From the NCBI RefSeq assembly GCF_028737205.1, contig NZ_JAQZAL010000004.1, positions 229,472 through 293,471 of the forward strand: 64,000 nucleotides of DNA. Reading direction: 5' to 3'. The notes beneath the pieces are model-generated. The model searched no databases, was not told where the DNA came from, and saw nothing but the letters and a program-made list of their open reading frames with translations. Positions within the stretch are counted from its first letter, which is position 1, and every line of letters begins with the position of its first letter. The stretch comes from Actinomycetospora lutea. Its GTDB lineage: Bacteria; Actinomycetota; Actinomycetes; Mycobacteriales; Pseudonocardiaceae. A program made the position numbers and the translations under genes. Below, in pieces: positions 9,693 to 19,004 of the stretch.

Positions 9693-11641
9693 CCCCCGCG
9701 CGTGGGGGCGGCCTGCCGGCGCAGGTGGACGCGGTCTGGAAGCTCGAGTCCGCCCGCATCGTCGCCGCCCTCACGCGGATGGTCCACGACGTGGGTCTGG
9801 CCGAGGAGCTCGCGCAGGACGCGCTGGTCGCGGCGCTGGAGCAGTGGCCGGCCGAGGGCGTGCCCGACAACCCCGGCGCCTGGCTGACCTCGGTCGCCAA
9901 GCGCCGCGCCGTCGACCACCTACGGCGCGCCGACCGGGCGGAGCGGGCGCGGACGGCACTCGCGGCGACCCCCGAGGCCGACGACGTCCCGGCCGACGAG
10001 GACGCCGACGTCCTGCGGCTGATGTTCCTGTCGTGCCACCCGGTGCTGCCGACCGCGGCCCGCCTCGCCCTGACCCTGCGGCTGCTCGGCGGCCTGTCCG
10101 TCGACGAGATCGCGCGGGCGTTCCTCGTCGACGCCGCCACCGTCGGGCGCCGCATCGCCGACGCCAAGCGCACCCTCGCGCAGGAGGGCGCCGCGTTCGC
10201 GATGCCCGACCGCGAGGAGCTGGCGGCGCGCCTGTCGTCGGTGCTCGAGGTGGTCTACCTCCTGTTCAACGAGGGCTACGCCGCGACCGCGGGGCACGAC
10301 CTGCTGCGCCCGGACCTGTGCGGGCAGGCCCTCCGGCTCGGCCACCGGCTCGCCGCGCTCGCCCCGTCGGAGCCCGAGGTGCACGGGCTGCTCGCGCTGA
10401 TGGAGCTGCAGGCCTCGCGCGCCGCGGCGCGGACCGGTCCGGCGGGCGAGCCGGTCCCGCTGCACGAGCAGGACCGCGGCCGCTGGGACCCGGTCCACGT
10501 GCGCCGCGGGTTCACCGCGATGCTGCGTGCGCGGGATCTGGGCGCGCGCGACCTCGGCGGAGCTCCGGGGCCCTACGTCCTGCAGGCCGCCATCGCCGTC
10601 TGCCACGCCCAGGCGCGGCGCGCGGAGGACACCGACTGGGCCGCGATCGCCGCCCTCTACGACCGCCTCGCCGCCCAGCTGCCCACGCCCGTGGTGGCGC
10701 TCAACCGGGCCGTCGCCGTCGCCCGCGCCCGCGGACCCGCCGAGGGGCTCGCGCTGGTCGAGGCGCTGCGCGACGACCCCCGCCTGCGCGACTACCACCT
10801 GCTGCCCGGGGTGCGCGCCGACCTGCTCGCCCGGCTCGGGCGCGAGGCCGAGGCCCGCCGGGAGTACGCCCGCGCGGCCGCCCTGACGCGCAACGACGCC
10901 GAGCGCGCGTTCCTCGACGCGCGGGCGGCCGACCTGGTCGCCGCGCCGGCCGGACCCACGCTGGAGGAGGTCGCCGCGCGGTTCCTCGACGGGCTCGCCG
11001 CTCCCGCGCGCCGGGCCTACGGGCAGACGCTGCGCCGCCTCGTCCGCGGGCTCGGCGGCACGACGCCGCTCGCCGCGACGACGGCCGCCGACGTCGCCCG
11101 GGTGCTCACGACCTCGTGGGGCACCGCCGCGCCCGCCACGTGGAACCGCCACCGGGCGGCCGTGCGCTCCTTCGCGGCGTGGTGCGGGCGGCCCGAGCTG
11201 GCGTCGGACCTCGTCCGCCGGTCCTCCTCGTCGGTGCCGACGCCGCCCGTCACCCCGGACCGCGTGGCCGCGCTCTGCGACGACCCCGCCGTCCCCGTGC
11301 GCGAGCGCGCGCTGTGGTCGTTGCTGCACGAGTCCGGCGCGCCGGTGCGGGCAGTGCTGGCGCTCGACGTCGGCGATCTCGACCGCGACGACCGCAGCAC
11401 CCACGACCGCGCGGTGACGTGGCGCTCGCGCACCGCCCGCCTGCTCGAGGAGCTCCTCGCGGGCCGCGCGCGGGGACCGGTGTTCCTCGCCGACCGCCGC
11501 CCCGGCCCCGCGCGCACCCCGGAGCCGGCCGACCGCTGTCCCGACACGGGCCGCGCGCGCCTGTCCTACGAGCGCGCCGAGTACCTGTTCAAGCACTCCT
11601 CCGGCGGCGCCACCCTGCGCCGGCTGCGCGCGGGGCGGTGA
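9689..11641 (+). CDS. ECF42-type sigma factor fused to degenerate tyrosine-recombinase-like region
   Basis: 650 aa. Residues 15-165 hold sigma2 (AEELAQDALVAALEQWP) and sigma4 (LSVDEIARAFLVDAATVGRR). Residues 175-415 are the TPR-like extension of ECF42 factors, with NEGYAATAGHDLLRPDLC. ECF42 proteins normally end near residue 410-420. Here residues 424-650 continue with a recombinase core-binding-like part (WNRHRAAVRSFAAWC) and a partial catalytic domain (RALWSLLHESGAPVRAVLALDVGDLD). The first catalytic Arg of that family aligns with Pro, and the protein ends at TLRRLRAGR, where the HxxR and Tyr motifs would begin. It is therefore unlikely to recombine DNA. The GTG start overlaps the YCII stop. 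Confidence 0.85.
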   Translation: MTPARGGGLPAQVDAVWKLESARIVAALTRMVHDVGLAEELAQDALVAALEQWPAEGVPDNPGAWLTSVAKRRAVDHLRRADRAERARTALAATPEADDVPADEDADVLRLMFLSCHPVLPTAARLALTLRLLGGLSVDEIARAFLVDAATVGRRIADAKRTLAQEGAAFAMPDREELAARLSSVLEVVYLLFNEGYAATAGHDLLRPDLCGQALRLGHRLAALAPSEPEVHGLLALMELQASRAAARTGPAGEPVPLHEQDRGRWDPVHVRRGFTAMLRARDLGARDLGGAPGPYVLQAAIAVCHAQARRAEDTDWAAIAALYDRLAAQLPTPVVALNRAVAVARARGPAEGLALVEALRDDPRLRDYHLLPGVRADLLARLGREAEARREYARAAALTRNDAERAFLDARAADLVAAPAGPTLEEVAARFLDGLAAPARRAYGQTLRRLVRGLGGTTPLAATTAADVARVLTTSWGTAAPATWNRHRAAVRSFAAWCGRPELASDLVRRSSSSVPTPPVTPDRVAALCDDPAVPVRERALWSLLHESGAPVRAVLALDVGDLDRDDRSTHDRAVTWRSRTARLLEELLAGRARGPVFLADRRPGPARTPEPADRCPDTGRARLSYERAEYLFKHSSGGATLRRLRAGR

Positions 11642-11808
11642 GCCCGGTCCGGCCGCGGCGACGGCCTTCTCCGACCACGGGGCGCCGACGTCCAGCTCGA
11701 CGTCGGTCGGCGGTTGTCCTGCGCCCGACGACGCCCTGGCGGGCCTGCTCGACCCGGAGCTGCCCGACGGCCACCGCTTCGTCCCGACCCCACCCCGCGT
11801 CCGCCACT

Positions 11809-11880
11809 CCGGCGTGTCGTGCCACCGAGGATGTGGCGATCCTGGCGTCACACGCCAGCGATGCCGCATCGCTCGCACCG
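11809..11880 (+). repeat. Dispersed structured repeat, copy A
   Basis: The 71 nt from 11809 match the reverse complement of 21752-21822 at 63 positions (89%). It contains two potential hairpins, CTGGCGT-cac-ACGCCAG and GCGATG-cc-GCATCGC. It is intergenic, downstream of the ECF42 gene and upstream of menD. Confidence 0.8.
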
Positions 11881-11955
11881 CCGAGACGTCCCCTCCGAAC
11901 CCGATCAAGGGCCGGGATCACCCCCGCCGGGCGGGTGCGCCGGGCCCGACGCCCC

Positions 11956-11961
11956 TACCGT
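11956..11961 (+). promoter_or_regulatory. -10 element of menD, leaderless
   Basis: TACCGT ends 7 nt before GTG 11969. There is no ribosome site before that GTG, so the transcript probably starts at the start codon. Confidence 0.5.
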
Positions 11962-11968
11962 GGAGAGC

Positions 11969-13696
11969 GTGTTCCCCTCGACCGCGCAGGCCCACGTCGT
12001 CGTCGACGAGTGGGTGCGGGCCGGGGTGACCGACGCGGTCGCGTGCCCGGGCTCGCGCAACGCGCCGCTGCTCGTCGCCCTCGACGCCGCCGACCGCGAC
12101 GGGCGCCTGCGCCTCCACGTCCGCATCGACGAGCGCGGCGCGGGCTTCCTCGCGGTGGGCCTCGGCGCGGTGTCCGGGCGGGTGGTCCCCGTCGTCGTGA
12201 CCTCCGGCACGGCCGTCGCGAACCTGCACCCCGCCGTCCTCGAGGCCTCGCGGGCCGGTGTCGGGCTCCTCGTGGTCAGCGCCGACCGGCCCGTCGAGCT
12301 CGTCGACAGCGGCGCGAACCAGACCATCGACCAGGCCGGCCTGTTCGGCGAGGCCGCTCGGGCCTCGATCACCATGCCCGTCGCCGAGGACCGCGCCGGC
12401 GCCGCGCGCACCTGGCGCGCGGTCGTGGCGCGCGCCCTCGACCGCGCCGCCGGCACGAGCGGCGGCGACCCGGGCCCCGTGCAGCTCAACGTGCCCCTGC
12501 GCGAGCCGCTGCTCGACCCCGCCGACGACGCCCCCGGCGAGCCCGACCCCACGCTCGCGGGCCGCGCCGACGCGGCCCCGTGGACGCGCACGATCGCCGC
12601 GCCGCCGACGTCGGTGCTCGCCCCGCTGCCGCTGCGCGCCGGGGCCCGCACGCTCGTCGTCGCCGGCTACGGCGGCGCCGCGGTGCCCGCCGGGACCCGC
12701 CTGCCCGAGGGCGTGCCGGTGATCGCCGAGCCCACCTCGCCGCTGTGGTCGGACGCGCAGGGCGGGCGGGTGCTGCACGCCGGCACGTGGGTGCTCCCGG
12801 CCGCGCTCGACGGGCTGCGCGACGACCTGCGCCCCGAGCAGGTCGTCGTCCTGGGCCGCCCGACCCTGCACCGCTCGATCTCCCGGCTGCTCGCCGACCC
12901 GGGCATCGAGGTCCTCGCGGTGCCCGCGATCGCCCCGACCGGCGGGCGACCCCGGCCGGGGTGGACCGATGTGGCCGGCGCCGTCTCCGCCGTCGGCGCG
13001 CTGCCCGACCCGGACGACTGGAAGCCCGACCTCCACTTCGCCCGCGCCTGGGCCGAGGCGTCGCAGCGGGCCGCCGCGGTGATCGCCGCCGACCCCGGCG
13101 AGGACGGCCCCGCGCTCGCCGCGGCCACCGTCGCCGCGCTCCCCTCCGGTGCCCACCTCGTGGTCGGCTCGTCGGCCCCGATCCGCGACGTCGCGCTGGC
13201 CGCCGTCCCGCGCGGCGACGTCACCGTGCACTCCGCGCGCGGCGTCTCCGGCATCGACGGCGCGGTCTCGCTGGCCGTCGGCGTCTCGCTCGGGCACCGG
13301 GGGCCGACCTACGCGCTGCTCGGCGACCTCACGTTCCTCCACGACACCAACGGCCTGCTCGTCGGCCCGGAGGAGCCCCGGGGCGAGCTGACCGTCGTGG
13401 TGGCCAACGACGACGGCGGCGGGATCTTCACCACCCTCGAGCAGGGTGCCCCGCGGTACGCCGCGGCGTTCGAGCGGGTCTTCGGCACCCCGCACGGCAC
13501 CGACCTCGCCTCGCTCTGCGCCGCCCACCACGTGCTCCACCGGCGGGCGACGCCCGCGGAGCTCGCGGACGCGCTGACCCCCACGGGGCGGCCGGGCACC
13601 CGGGTGGTGGAGGTGGCCATCGACCGGAGCACCCGGCGTGCGGCGGGCGAACGCTCCGCCGCCGCCGTCCGCGAGGCCCTCAGCGCCGCGGACTAG
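11969..13696 (+). CDS. menD: 2-succinyl-5-enolpyruvyl-6-hydroxy-3-cyclohexene-1-carboxylate synthase MenD
   Basis: 575 aa, close to family length. ThDP-dependent enzyme joining isochorismate and 2-oxoglutarate, the committed menaquinone step. The N-terminal Pyr domain has the family start FPSTAQAHVVVDEWVRAGV and CPGSRNAPL; the C-terminal PP domain has SARGVSGIDG and the ThDP/Mg motif GDLTFLHDTNGLL followed by VVVANDDGGGIF. GTG 11969 fits the family N-terminus and lies 7 nt after TACCGT; GTG 11960 is an alternative 3 codons upstream. It is followed by the antiporter operon after 135 nt. Confidence 0.95.
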   Translation: MFPSTAQAHVVVDEWVRAGVTDAVACPGSRNAPLLVALDAADRDGRLRLHVRIDERGAGFLAVGLGAVSGRVVPVVVTSGTAVANLHPAVLEASRAGVGLLVVSADRPVELVDSGANQTIDQAGLFGEAARASITMPVAEDRAGAARTWRAVVARALDRAAGTSGGDPGPVQLNVPLREPLLDPADDAPGEPDPTLAGRADAAPWTRTIAAPPTSVLAPLPLRAGARTLVVAGYGGAAVPAGTRLPEGVPVIAEPTSPLWSDAQGGRVLHAGTWVLPAALDGLRDDLRPEQVVVLGRPTLHRSISRLLADPGIEVLAVPAIAPTGGRPRPGWTDVAGAVSAVGALPDPDDWKPDLHFARAWAEASQRAAAVIAADPGEDGPALAAATVAALPSGAHLVVGSSAPIRDVALAAVPRGDVTVHSARGVSGIDGAVSLAVGVSLGHRGPTYALLGDLTFLHDTNGLLVGPEEPRGELTVVVANDDGGGIFTTLEQGAPRYAAAFERVFGTPHGTDLASLCAAHHVLHRRATPAELADALTPTGRPGTRVVEVAIDRSTRRAAGERSAAAVREALSAAD

Positions 13697-13831
13697 CGAC
13701 CGGGCCGTGTGCGCCACGGGTGGACCGGGACAGTGACCCGGTCGTCTCCGCACGCGGTCACCACGGACGATCAGGAATGATGCAGCCGCCTCGGGCGGGG
13801 CGACCACGGCGACGACGGGAGTGCGGCAGGC

Positions 13832-16687
13832 GTGCTGGTGCTGGTGGTGGCGCACGCGGTGGCGGCGCTGGCCGCGCCCGCGCTCGTCCGGGTGCTCGAC
13901 CGGCGCGCGTTCCTCGTGCTCGCGCTCGTCCCGGCGGCCGCCTTCGCGTGGATCCTCGCCCAGCTCCCCGGGGGGGTCGTCGCCGGGATGCCGGTCGAGG
14001 AGCAGGTGTCCTGGATCCCGGCCCTCGGGATCGACATCGCGATGCGCCTCGACGCGCTCGCGGCCACGGTGTCGCTGCTGGTCACCGGGGTCGGCGCGCT
14101 CGTGCTCCTGTACTGCGCGCGGTACTTCCCGGCCGGGGCCCGCGGGCTCGGGCGCTTCGCCGGCGTCCTCACGGCCTTCGCCGGCGCGATGCTCGCGCTC
14201 GTCTGGTCGAACGACGTGTTCGTGCTCTACGTGTGCTGGGAGCTCACGACCGTCTTCTCGTTCCTGCTCGTCGGCCACGACGCGACCAAGCGGGCGAGCC
14301 GCGCGGCGGCCGTGCAGGCGCTCGTCGTCACCGCCGCGGGCGGGCTGACGATGCTCGTCGGGCTGGTGGTCCTCGCCGAGGCCGCCGGGACGTCCCGGCT
14401 CTCCGACCTCGTCGCCTACTTCACCGGCCCCGCGGCCACCCCCGCGGCGCTGACCGCCGGCGTCGTCTGCGTGCTCGTCGGGGCGATCACCAAGTCCGCG
14501 CTCGTCCCGTTCCACTTCTGGCTGCCCTCGGCGATGGCGGCCCCGACGCCGGTCAGCGCCTACCTGCACGCCGCGGCCATGGTGAAGGCCGGCGTCTACC
14601 TCGTGCTGCGCCTCGCCCCGGGGCTCGCCGACGTCGAGCCCTGGCGCCCGCTGGTCGCCACGCTCGCGGTCACGACCATGCTGCTGGGCGGCATCCAGGC
14701 CCTGCGCCAGCACGACCTCAAGCTCGTCCTCGCGCACGGCACCGTGTCGCAGCTCGGGTTCATGGTGCTGCTCGCCGGGGCCGGCACCCGGGACGCGGCG
14801 CTCGCGGCGCTCGGCCTGGTCGTGGCCCACGCGCTGTTCAAGGCCTGCCTGTTCCTCGTCGTCGGCGTCATCGACCGCCGTGCCGGCACCCGTGACCTGC
14901 GCGAGCTCTCCGGCCTCGGGCGCCGGGCCCCGGTGCTGGCCACCGCCGGCGTCCTGGGTGCGGCGTCGATGGCGGGGCTGCCGCCGCTGCTGGGGTTCGT
15001 CACCAAGGAGGGCGCCTTCGAGGCGTTCCTGCACGACGCCTACGGGCCGGCGGCCGTGCCGCTGCTCGTGCTCGTGGTGCTCGGGTCGGTGCTCACCGTC
15101 GGCTACAGCACGCGGTTCGTCTGGGGCGCGTTCTGGCGCAAGCCGGGCGTCGAGGAGGTGCGCTGGCAGGCGCCGGGCGTCCTGTTCTCTGCGGCGCCCG
15201 TCCTGCTCGGCATCGGCGGGCTCGTCGCGGGCTTCGGGGTCTCGGGCCTCGCGCCCCTGCTCCTGCCCTACGCCGACACGCTGCCCGTGACCTACCCGGT
15301 GCTCTTCGAGCTGGCGCTGATCCCCTCGCTCGGGCTCGCGCTGGGCCTCTCGGTGCTCGCCGTGGCGCTGGGCTTCGTGGTCGGCCTGCCGCGGGTCAGC
15401 GCGCGCCTGACCGCCCGCCACCCGCTGGCCGGGGTCCGCGCGGAGATCACGTGGCGCGGGGTCGTCCACGCCCTGGAGAACACCTCGCTGCGCGTCACCG
15501 CGCTCACCCAGCGCGGGTCGCTGCCGTGGATCCTCTCGACCGTCTTCGCGGTCCTGGTGATCGGTCCGGGCCTGGTGCTGCTGGTCGGGCCCGAGCTCGG
15601 CGAGGTCCGGATCGACCGGCTCGCGGACTCGCCGTTCCAGGTGCTCGCGGCCGTCATCGGTGCCGCGTGCGCGATCGTCGCCACCCGCGTGCGCCGGCGG
15701 CTCGGAGCCGTCCTCATCGTCGGCGGCGTCGGGTACGCGACCGCACTGATCTTCGCGCTCGCGGGGGCGCCCGACGTCGCGCTCACCCAGGCCCTGGTCG
15801 AGACGGCGACGCTCGTGGTCGTCGTGCTCGTCCTGCGCACGCTGCCGCGCGACATCGCCGACCGCGACACCCCGCGCCGGCGCGTGCGGCGCCTCATCGT
15901 CGCGGTGCCGGTCGGGCTGCTGATGGCCGGGCTCGGGGCGGTCGCCCTCGCCGCCCGCAACGCGCCCGCCGTGTCGGCGGCGTACCCCGCCCAGGCCTAC
16001 GGCTTCGGGGCCGGGGCGAACGTCGTCAACGTGACCCTGGTCGACATCCGCGCCTGGGACACGATGGGCGAGCTGTCGGTGATCGTCGCCGCCGCCACCG
16101 GCGTCGCCAGCCTCGTGTTCCTGCACCGCCGCTCGGGTGCGCCGCCCCGCGGCGAGCCCCAGCCCGTGGTCACCCCGACCACGCGGGCCGGCGGCTGGCT
16201 GCGGTCGGCCCGCCGCGGCGACGACGACCGCGTACTGCTGCTCGAGGTGGTCACCCGCCTGGTCTTCCCGACGATGATGGTCGTCTCCCTGTACTTCCTG
16301 TTCGCCGGCCACAACGCGCCCGGCGGCGGGTTCGCGGGCGGGCTCGTGGCGGGCCTGTCGCTCGTCGTGCGCTACGTCGCGGGCGGACGCTACGAGCTCG
16401 GCGAGGCGGTGCCGGTGGACGCCGGCGTGCTGCTCGGGCTCGGGCTGCTCTTCGCCGGCGGCACCGGGGTCGGGGCGCTGCTGCTCGGCGGCGAGGTCCT
16501 GCAGACCGCGGTCGTCGAGGCGACCCTCCCGGTGCTCGGGGACGTCAAGTTCGTGACCTCGCTGATCTTCGACATCGGCGTCTACCTGGTCGTCGTCGGG
16601 CTCGTGCTCGACGTGCTGCGCAGCCTCGGCGCGGAGCTCGACCGACGGCGCGCCGCCGCCGTGACACGGCAGGAGGTGCCGTCGTGA
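13832..16687 (+). CDS. mnhA: Na+/H+ antiporter subunit MrpA with MrpB-like C-terminus
   Basis: 951 aa, large polytopic membrane protein. The N-terminal two thirds are the NuoL/MrpA-type antiporter fold (ALVWSNDVFVLYVCWELTTV, then VPFHFWLPSAMAAPTPVSAY with conserved His and Lys). The last ~250 residues correspond to the MrpB domain (LLEVVTRLVFPTMMVVSLYF, GHNAPGGGFAGGL). A fused A/B subunit is usual in actinobacteria and explains the absence of a separate mnhB. First gene of a six-gene Mrp operon for Na+/H+ exchange and pH homeostasis. GTG 13832 has GGGAG about 11 nt upstream. Confidence 0.93.
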   Translation: MLVLVVAHAVAALAAPALVRVLDRRAFLVLALVPAAAFAWILAQLPGGVVAGMPVEEQVSWIPALGIDIAMRLDALAATVSLLVTGVGALVLLYCARYFPAGARGLGRFAGVLTAFAGAMLALVWSNDVFVLYVCWELTTVFSFLLVGHDATKRASRAAAVQALVVTAAGGLTMLVGLVVLAEAAGTSRLSDLVAYFTGPAATPAALTAGVVCVLVGAITKSALVPFHFWLPSAMAAPTPVSAYLHAAAMVKAGVYLVLRLAPGLADVEPWRPLVATLAVTTMLLGGIQALRQHDLKLVLAHGTVSQLGFMVLLAGAGTRDAALAALGLVVAHALFKACLFLVVGVIDRRAGTRDLRELSGLGRRAPVLATAGVLGAASMAGLPPLLGFVTKEGAFEAFLHDAYGPAAVPLLVLVVLGSVLTVGYSTRFVWGAFWRKPGVEEVRWQAPGVLFSAAPVLLGIGGLVAGFGVSGLAPLLLPYADTLPVTYPVLFELALIPSLGLALGLSVLAVALGFVVGLPRVSARLTARHPLAGVRAEITWRGVVHALENTSLRVTALTQRGSLPWILSTVFAVLVIGPGLVLLVGPELGEVRIDRLADSPFQVLAAVIGAACAIVATRVRRRLGAVLIVGGVGYATALIFALAGAPDVALTQALVETATLVVVVLVLRTLPRDIADRDTPRRRVRRLIVAVPVGLLMAGLGAVALAARNAPAVSAAYPAQAYGFGAGANVVNVTLVDIRAWDTMGELSVIVAAATGVASLVFLHRRSGAPPRGEPQPVVTPTTRAGGWLRSARRGDDDRVLLLEVVTRLVFPTMMVVSLYFLFAGHNAPGGGFAGGLVAGLSLVVRYVAGGRYELGEAVPVDAGVLLGLGLLFAGGTGVGALLLGGEVLQTAVVEATLPVLGDVKFVTSLIFDIGVYLVVVGLVLDVLRSLGAELDRRRAAAVTRQEVPS

Positions 16688-17190
16688 CCTCGCCGATCGT
16701 GCTGCTCGCCCTCATCGGGGTGCTCTACGCCGCGGGCGTCTACCTGATCCTCGAGCGCAGCCTCACGCGCGTCCTGCTGGGCATCCTGGTGCTCGGCAAC
16801 GCCACCAACGTGCTCGTCATCGTGGCCGGGGGCCGCGCGGGCGCCCCGCCGCTCGTCGGCACGGCGCCGGAGGCGGAGATGAGCGACGCGCTGGTCCAGG
16901 CCCTGGTGCTCACCGCGATCGTCATCACCCTGGGCGTGACGGCGTTCCTGCTGGCCCTCATTCACCGCACCTGGACCCTCGAGCGCGAGGACGACCTCAC
17001 CGAGGACGTCGAGGACCGCTCGGTGCGCCGGCGCCTCGAGCGGGGGGAGCAGGAGGACGAGGAGGAACTCGACACCACCGGGTGCGAGAACACCTCGGAC
17101 ACCGACCCCGAGGACCCCGACGACCAGGACGCCGGGTCCGCGCCCGCCCCCGCCCGGGCCACGACCGCCGCCGGGGAGGCCACCCGATGA
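16684..17190 (+). CDS. mnhC: Na+/H+ antiporter subunit MrpC
   Basis: 168 aa. Three helices in the NuoK-like pattern (LLALIGVLYAAGVYLILERS, RVLLGILVLGNATNVLVIVA, LVLTAIVITLGVTAFLLALI). A long acidic cytoplasmic tail of about 65 residues (LEREDDLTEDVEDR onward) extends well beyond the usual ~115 aa. GTG 16684 overlaps the mnhA stop by 4 nt. Confidence 0.93.
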   Translation: MTSPIVLLALIGVLYAAGVYLILERSLTRVLLGILVLGNATNVLVIVAGGRAGAPPLVGTAPEAEMSDALVQALVLTAIVITLGVTAFLLALIHRTWTLEREDDLTEDVEDRSVRRRLERGEQEDEEELDTTGCENTSDTDPEDPDDQDAGSAPAPARATTAAGEATR

Positions 17191-19004
17191 ACCCCGGGTC
17201 CAGCCTGCTCGCCACCATCATCCCGCTGCCGGTGCTGCTGCCGCTGCTCGGTGCGGGCGCGACGCTCGTGCTCTCCCGGCGCCCGACGCTGCAGCGCGCG
17301 CTCTCGGTGGTCGTCCTCGCGGTCGTGGTGGTCATCGCCGCGCTGCTGCTCGTCGCGGCCGTGCAGAACGGGCCGATCGTCGTGACGGTCGGGTCGTGGC
17401 CGGTGCCGCTGGGCATCACGCTCGTGGTCGACCCGCTCTCGGCGCTGATGCTGCTCACGTCGATGACGGTGACGCTCGCCGTGCTCGTCTACGCGATCGG
17501 CCAGGGCGTCTACGACCGCGACGAGGCCACGCCGATCACGATCTTCCACCCGACCTATCTCGTGCTCGCGGCGGGCGTCGCCAACGCGTTCCTGTCCGGG
17601 GACCTGTTCAACCTCTACGTGGGGTTCGAGGTCCTGCTCATGGCGAGCTACGTGCTGCTGACCCTGGGCGGGAGCCGCTCGCGGGTGCGCGCCGGCATCA
17701 CCTACGTCGTCGTCAACGTGGTGTCTTCGCTGGTCTTCCTCGTCGGCATCGCGCTGGTCTACGCCGCGGTCGGGACGCTGAACCTCGCGCAGATCTCCCT
17801 GCGCATGGAGCAGGTGCCCCCGGGCACGGCGCTCGCGATCCACCTCGTGCTGCTCACGGCGTTCGGCATCAAGGCCGCGGTCTTCCCGCTCTCGGCGTGG
17901 CTGCCCGACAGCTACCCGACCGCCGCCGCCCCGGTCACCGCGGTGTTCGCCGGCCTGCTCACCAAGGTCGGCGTCTACTCGATCATCCGCACCGAGACGC
18001 TGATCTTCCCGGACTCGGAGGTCACGCAGACGATCCTGCTCGTGGCCGCCGGGCTGACCATGGTGATCGGGGCGCTCGGCGCGATCGCGCAGGCCGACAT
18101 CAAGCGGATCCTGTCGTTCACGCTGGTCAGCCACATCGGCTACATGATCTTCGGGATCGCGCTCGCGACGCCGCTCGGCGTGGCCGGTGCCGTGTTCTAC
18201 GTCGTCCACCACATCACCGTGCAGGCCACGCTGTTCTGCGTGGTGGGCCTCATCGAGGGGGTCGGCGGCTCGACGTCGGTGACCCGCCTGGGCGGGCTGA
18301 TGAGGGCCTCGCCGGTGCTCGCCGTGCTGTGGTTCGTGCCGGCGATCAACCTCGGCGGCATCCCGCCGCTGTCGGGCTTCGTGGGCAAGCTCGGGCTGGT
18401 CCAGGCCGGCGTCGTCGACGGCTCCGCGCTCGCGTGGATCCTCGTGGCCGTCGCGGTGCTGACCAGCCTGCTGACGCTCTACGCGGTCACCAAGGTCTGG
18501 GTGCTCGCGTTCTGGCGCCCGGCCGAGCAGATCCCGGTCCCGGAGGTGCCGGACGAGACCGCCGAGAGCGAGGACGAGTACGGCGACGAGGACGAGGAGG
18601 ACGGCGCCGGCCGGCCCTCCCGCGACGGCGGCCTGCCCGGCGCCCCCGCGCCGCGGACGGGCACCCTCACCGGGGTGCGTGCCGGCACGGCGCGCACCAT
18701 CGCGCGCCAGGAGGCGAACACCGGCGCCGAGGTCGACTGGCCGGTCGCCCGCCTCGCCCCCGCCGACGGCGCCCCGATGCTCAGCGGCCGGCTCCTGGGC
18801 GCCCCGGGCGAGCGGGTGTCGAGCCGGCTGCCCAAGGTCATGGCCGGCGCCACGGGCGCGCTGGTCGCCCTCGGGCTCTCCCTGACCGTGGTCGCGGGCC
18901 CGCTCTACGCGGTCGCCGACCAGGCCGCCGACGACCTCGTCGCGCGCACCCCATACATCCAGGCCGTGTTCGCCCAGACCGTCGACGACCGGGTGGCGCG
19001 ATGA
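17187..19004 (+). CDS. mnhD: Na+/H+ antiporter subunit MrpD
   Basis: 605 aa member of the proton-translocating NuoN/L/M-like family. It has the characteristic KAAVFPLSAWLPDSYPTAAA with conserved Lys and Pro, and LLTKVGVYSIIRTETL. A hydrophilic, acidic stretch of about 120 residues (after KVWVLAFWRPAEQIP) interrupts the C-terminus before a final helix; this is lineage-specific and probably disordered. ATG 17187 overlaps the mnhC stop by 4 nt, with GGGGAGG upstream. Confidence 0.94.
   Translation: MNPGSSLLATIIPLPVLLPLLGAGATLVLSRRPTLQRALSVVVLAVVVVIAALLLVAAVQNGPIVVTVGSWPVPLGITLVVDPLSALMLLTSMTVTLAVLVYAIGQGVYDRDEATPITIFHPTYLVLAAGVANAFLSGDLFNLYVGFEVLLMASYVLLTLGGSRSRVRAGITYVVVNVVSSLVFLVGIALVYAAVGTLNLAQISLRMEQVPPGTALAIHLVLLTAFGIKAAVFPLSAWLPDSYPTAAAPVTAVFAGLLTKVGVYSIIRTETLIFPDSEVTQTILLVAAGLTMVIGALGAIAQADIKRILSFTLVSHIGYMIFGIALATPLGVAGAVFYVVHHITVQATLFCVVGLIEGVGGSTSVTRLGGLMRASPVLAVLWFVPAINLGGIPPLSGFVGKLGLVQAGVVDGSALAWILVAVAVLTSLLTLYAVTKVWVLAFWRPAEQIPVPEVPDETAESEDEYGDEDEEDGAGRPSRDGGLPGAPAPRTGTLTGVRAGTARTIARQEANTGAEVDWPVARLAPADGAPMLSGRLLGAPGERVSSRLPKVMAGATGALVALGLSLTVVAGPLYAVADQAADDLVARTPYIQAVFAQTVDDRVAR

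Larger units (their letters stand above)
11642..11968. other. 327-nt intergenic region between ECF42 gene and menD
   Basis: No convincing gene. It holds one copy of a 71-bp dispersed repeat (11809-11880) and the menD -10 box. A stretch around 11730-11800 can be read as protein-like (DALAGLLDPELPDGHRFVP) but has no start or known match and may be a gene remnant. Confidence 0.6.

Noticed and set aside
9844..14895. 1683-residue plus-strand open frame
   Set aside because: Arg/Pro/Ala-rich +1 shadow spanning the sigma factor gene, menD and mnhA; no start signal or domain.
11918..16312. 1464-residue minus-strand open frame across menD and mnhA
   Set aside because: No domain, His/Arg/Gly/Asp-rich antisense composition, and it runs opposite two unambiguous genes.
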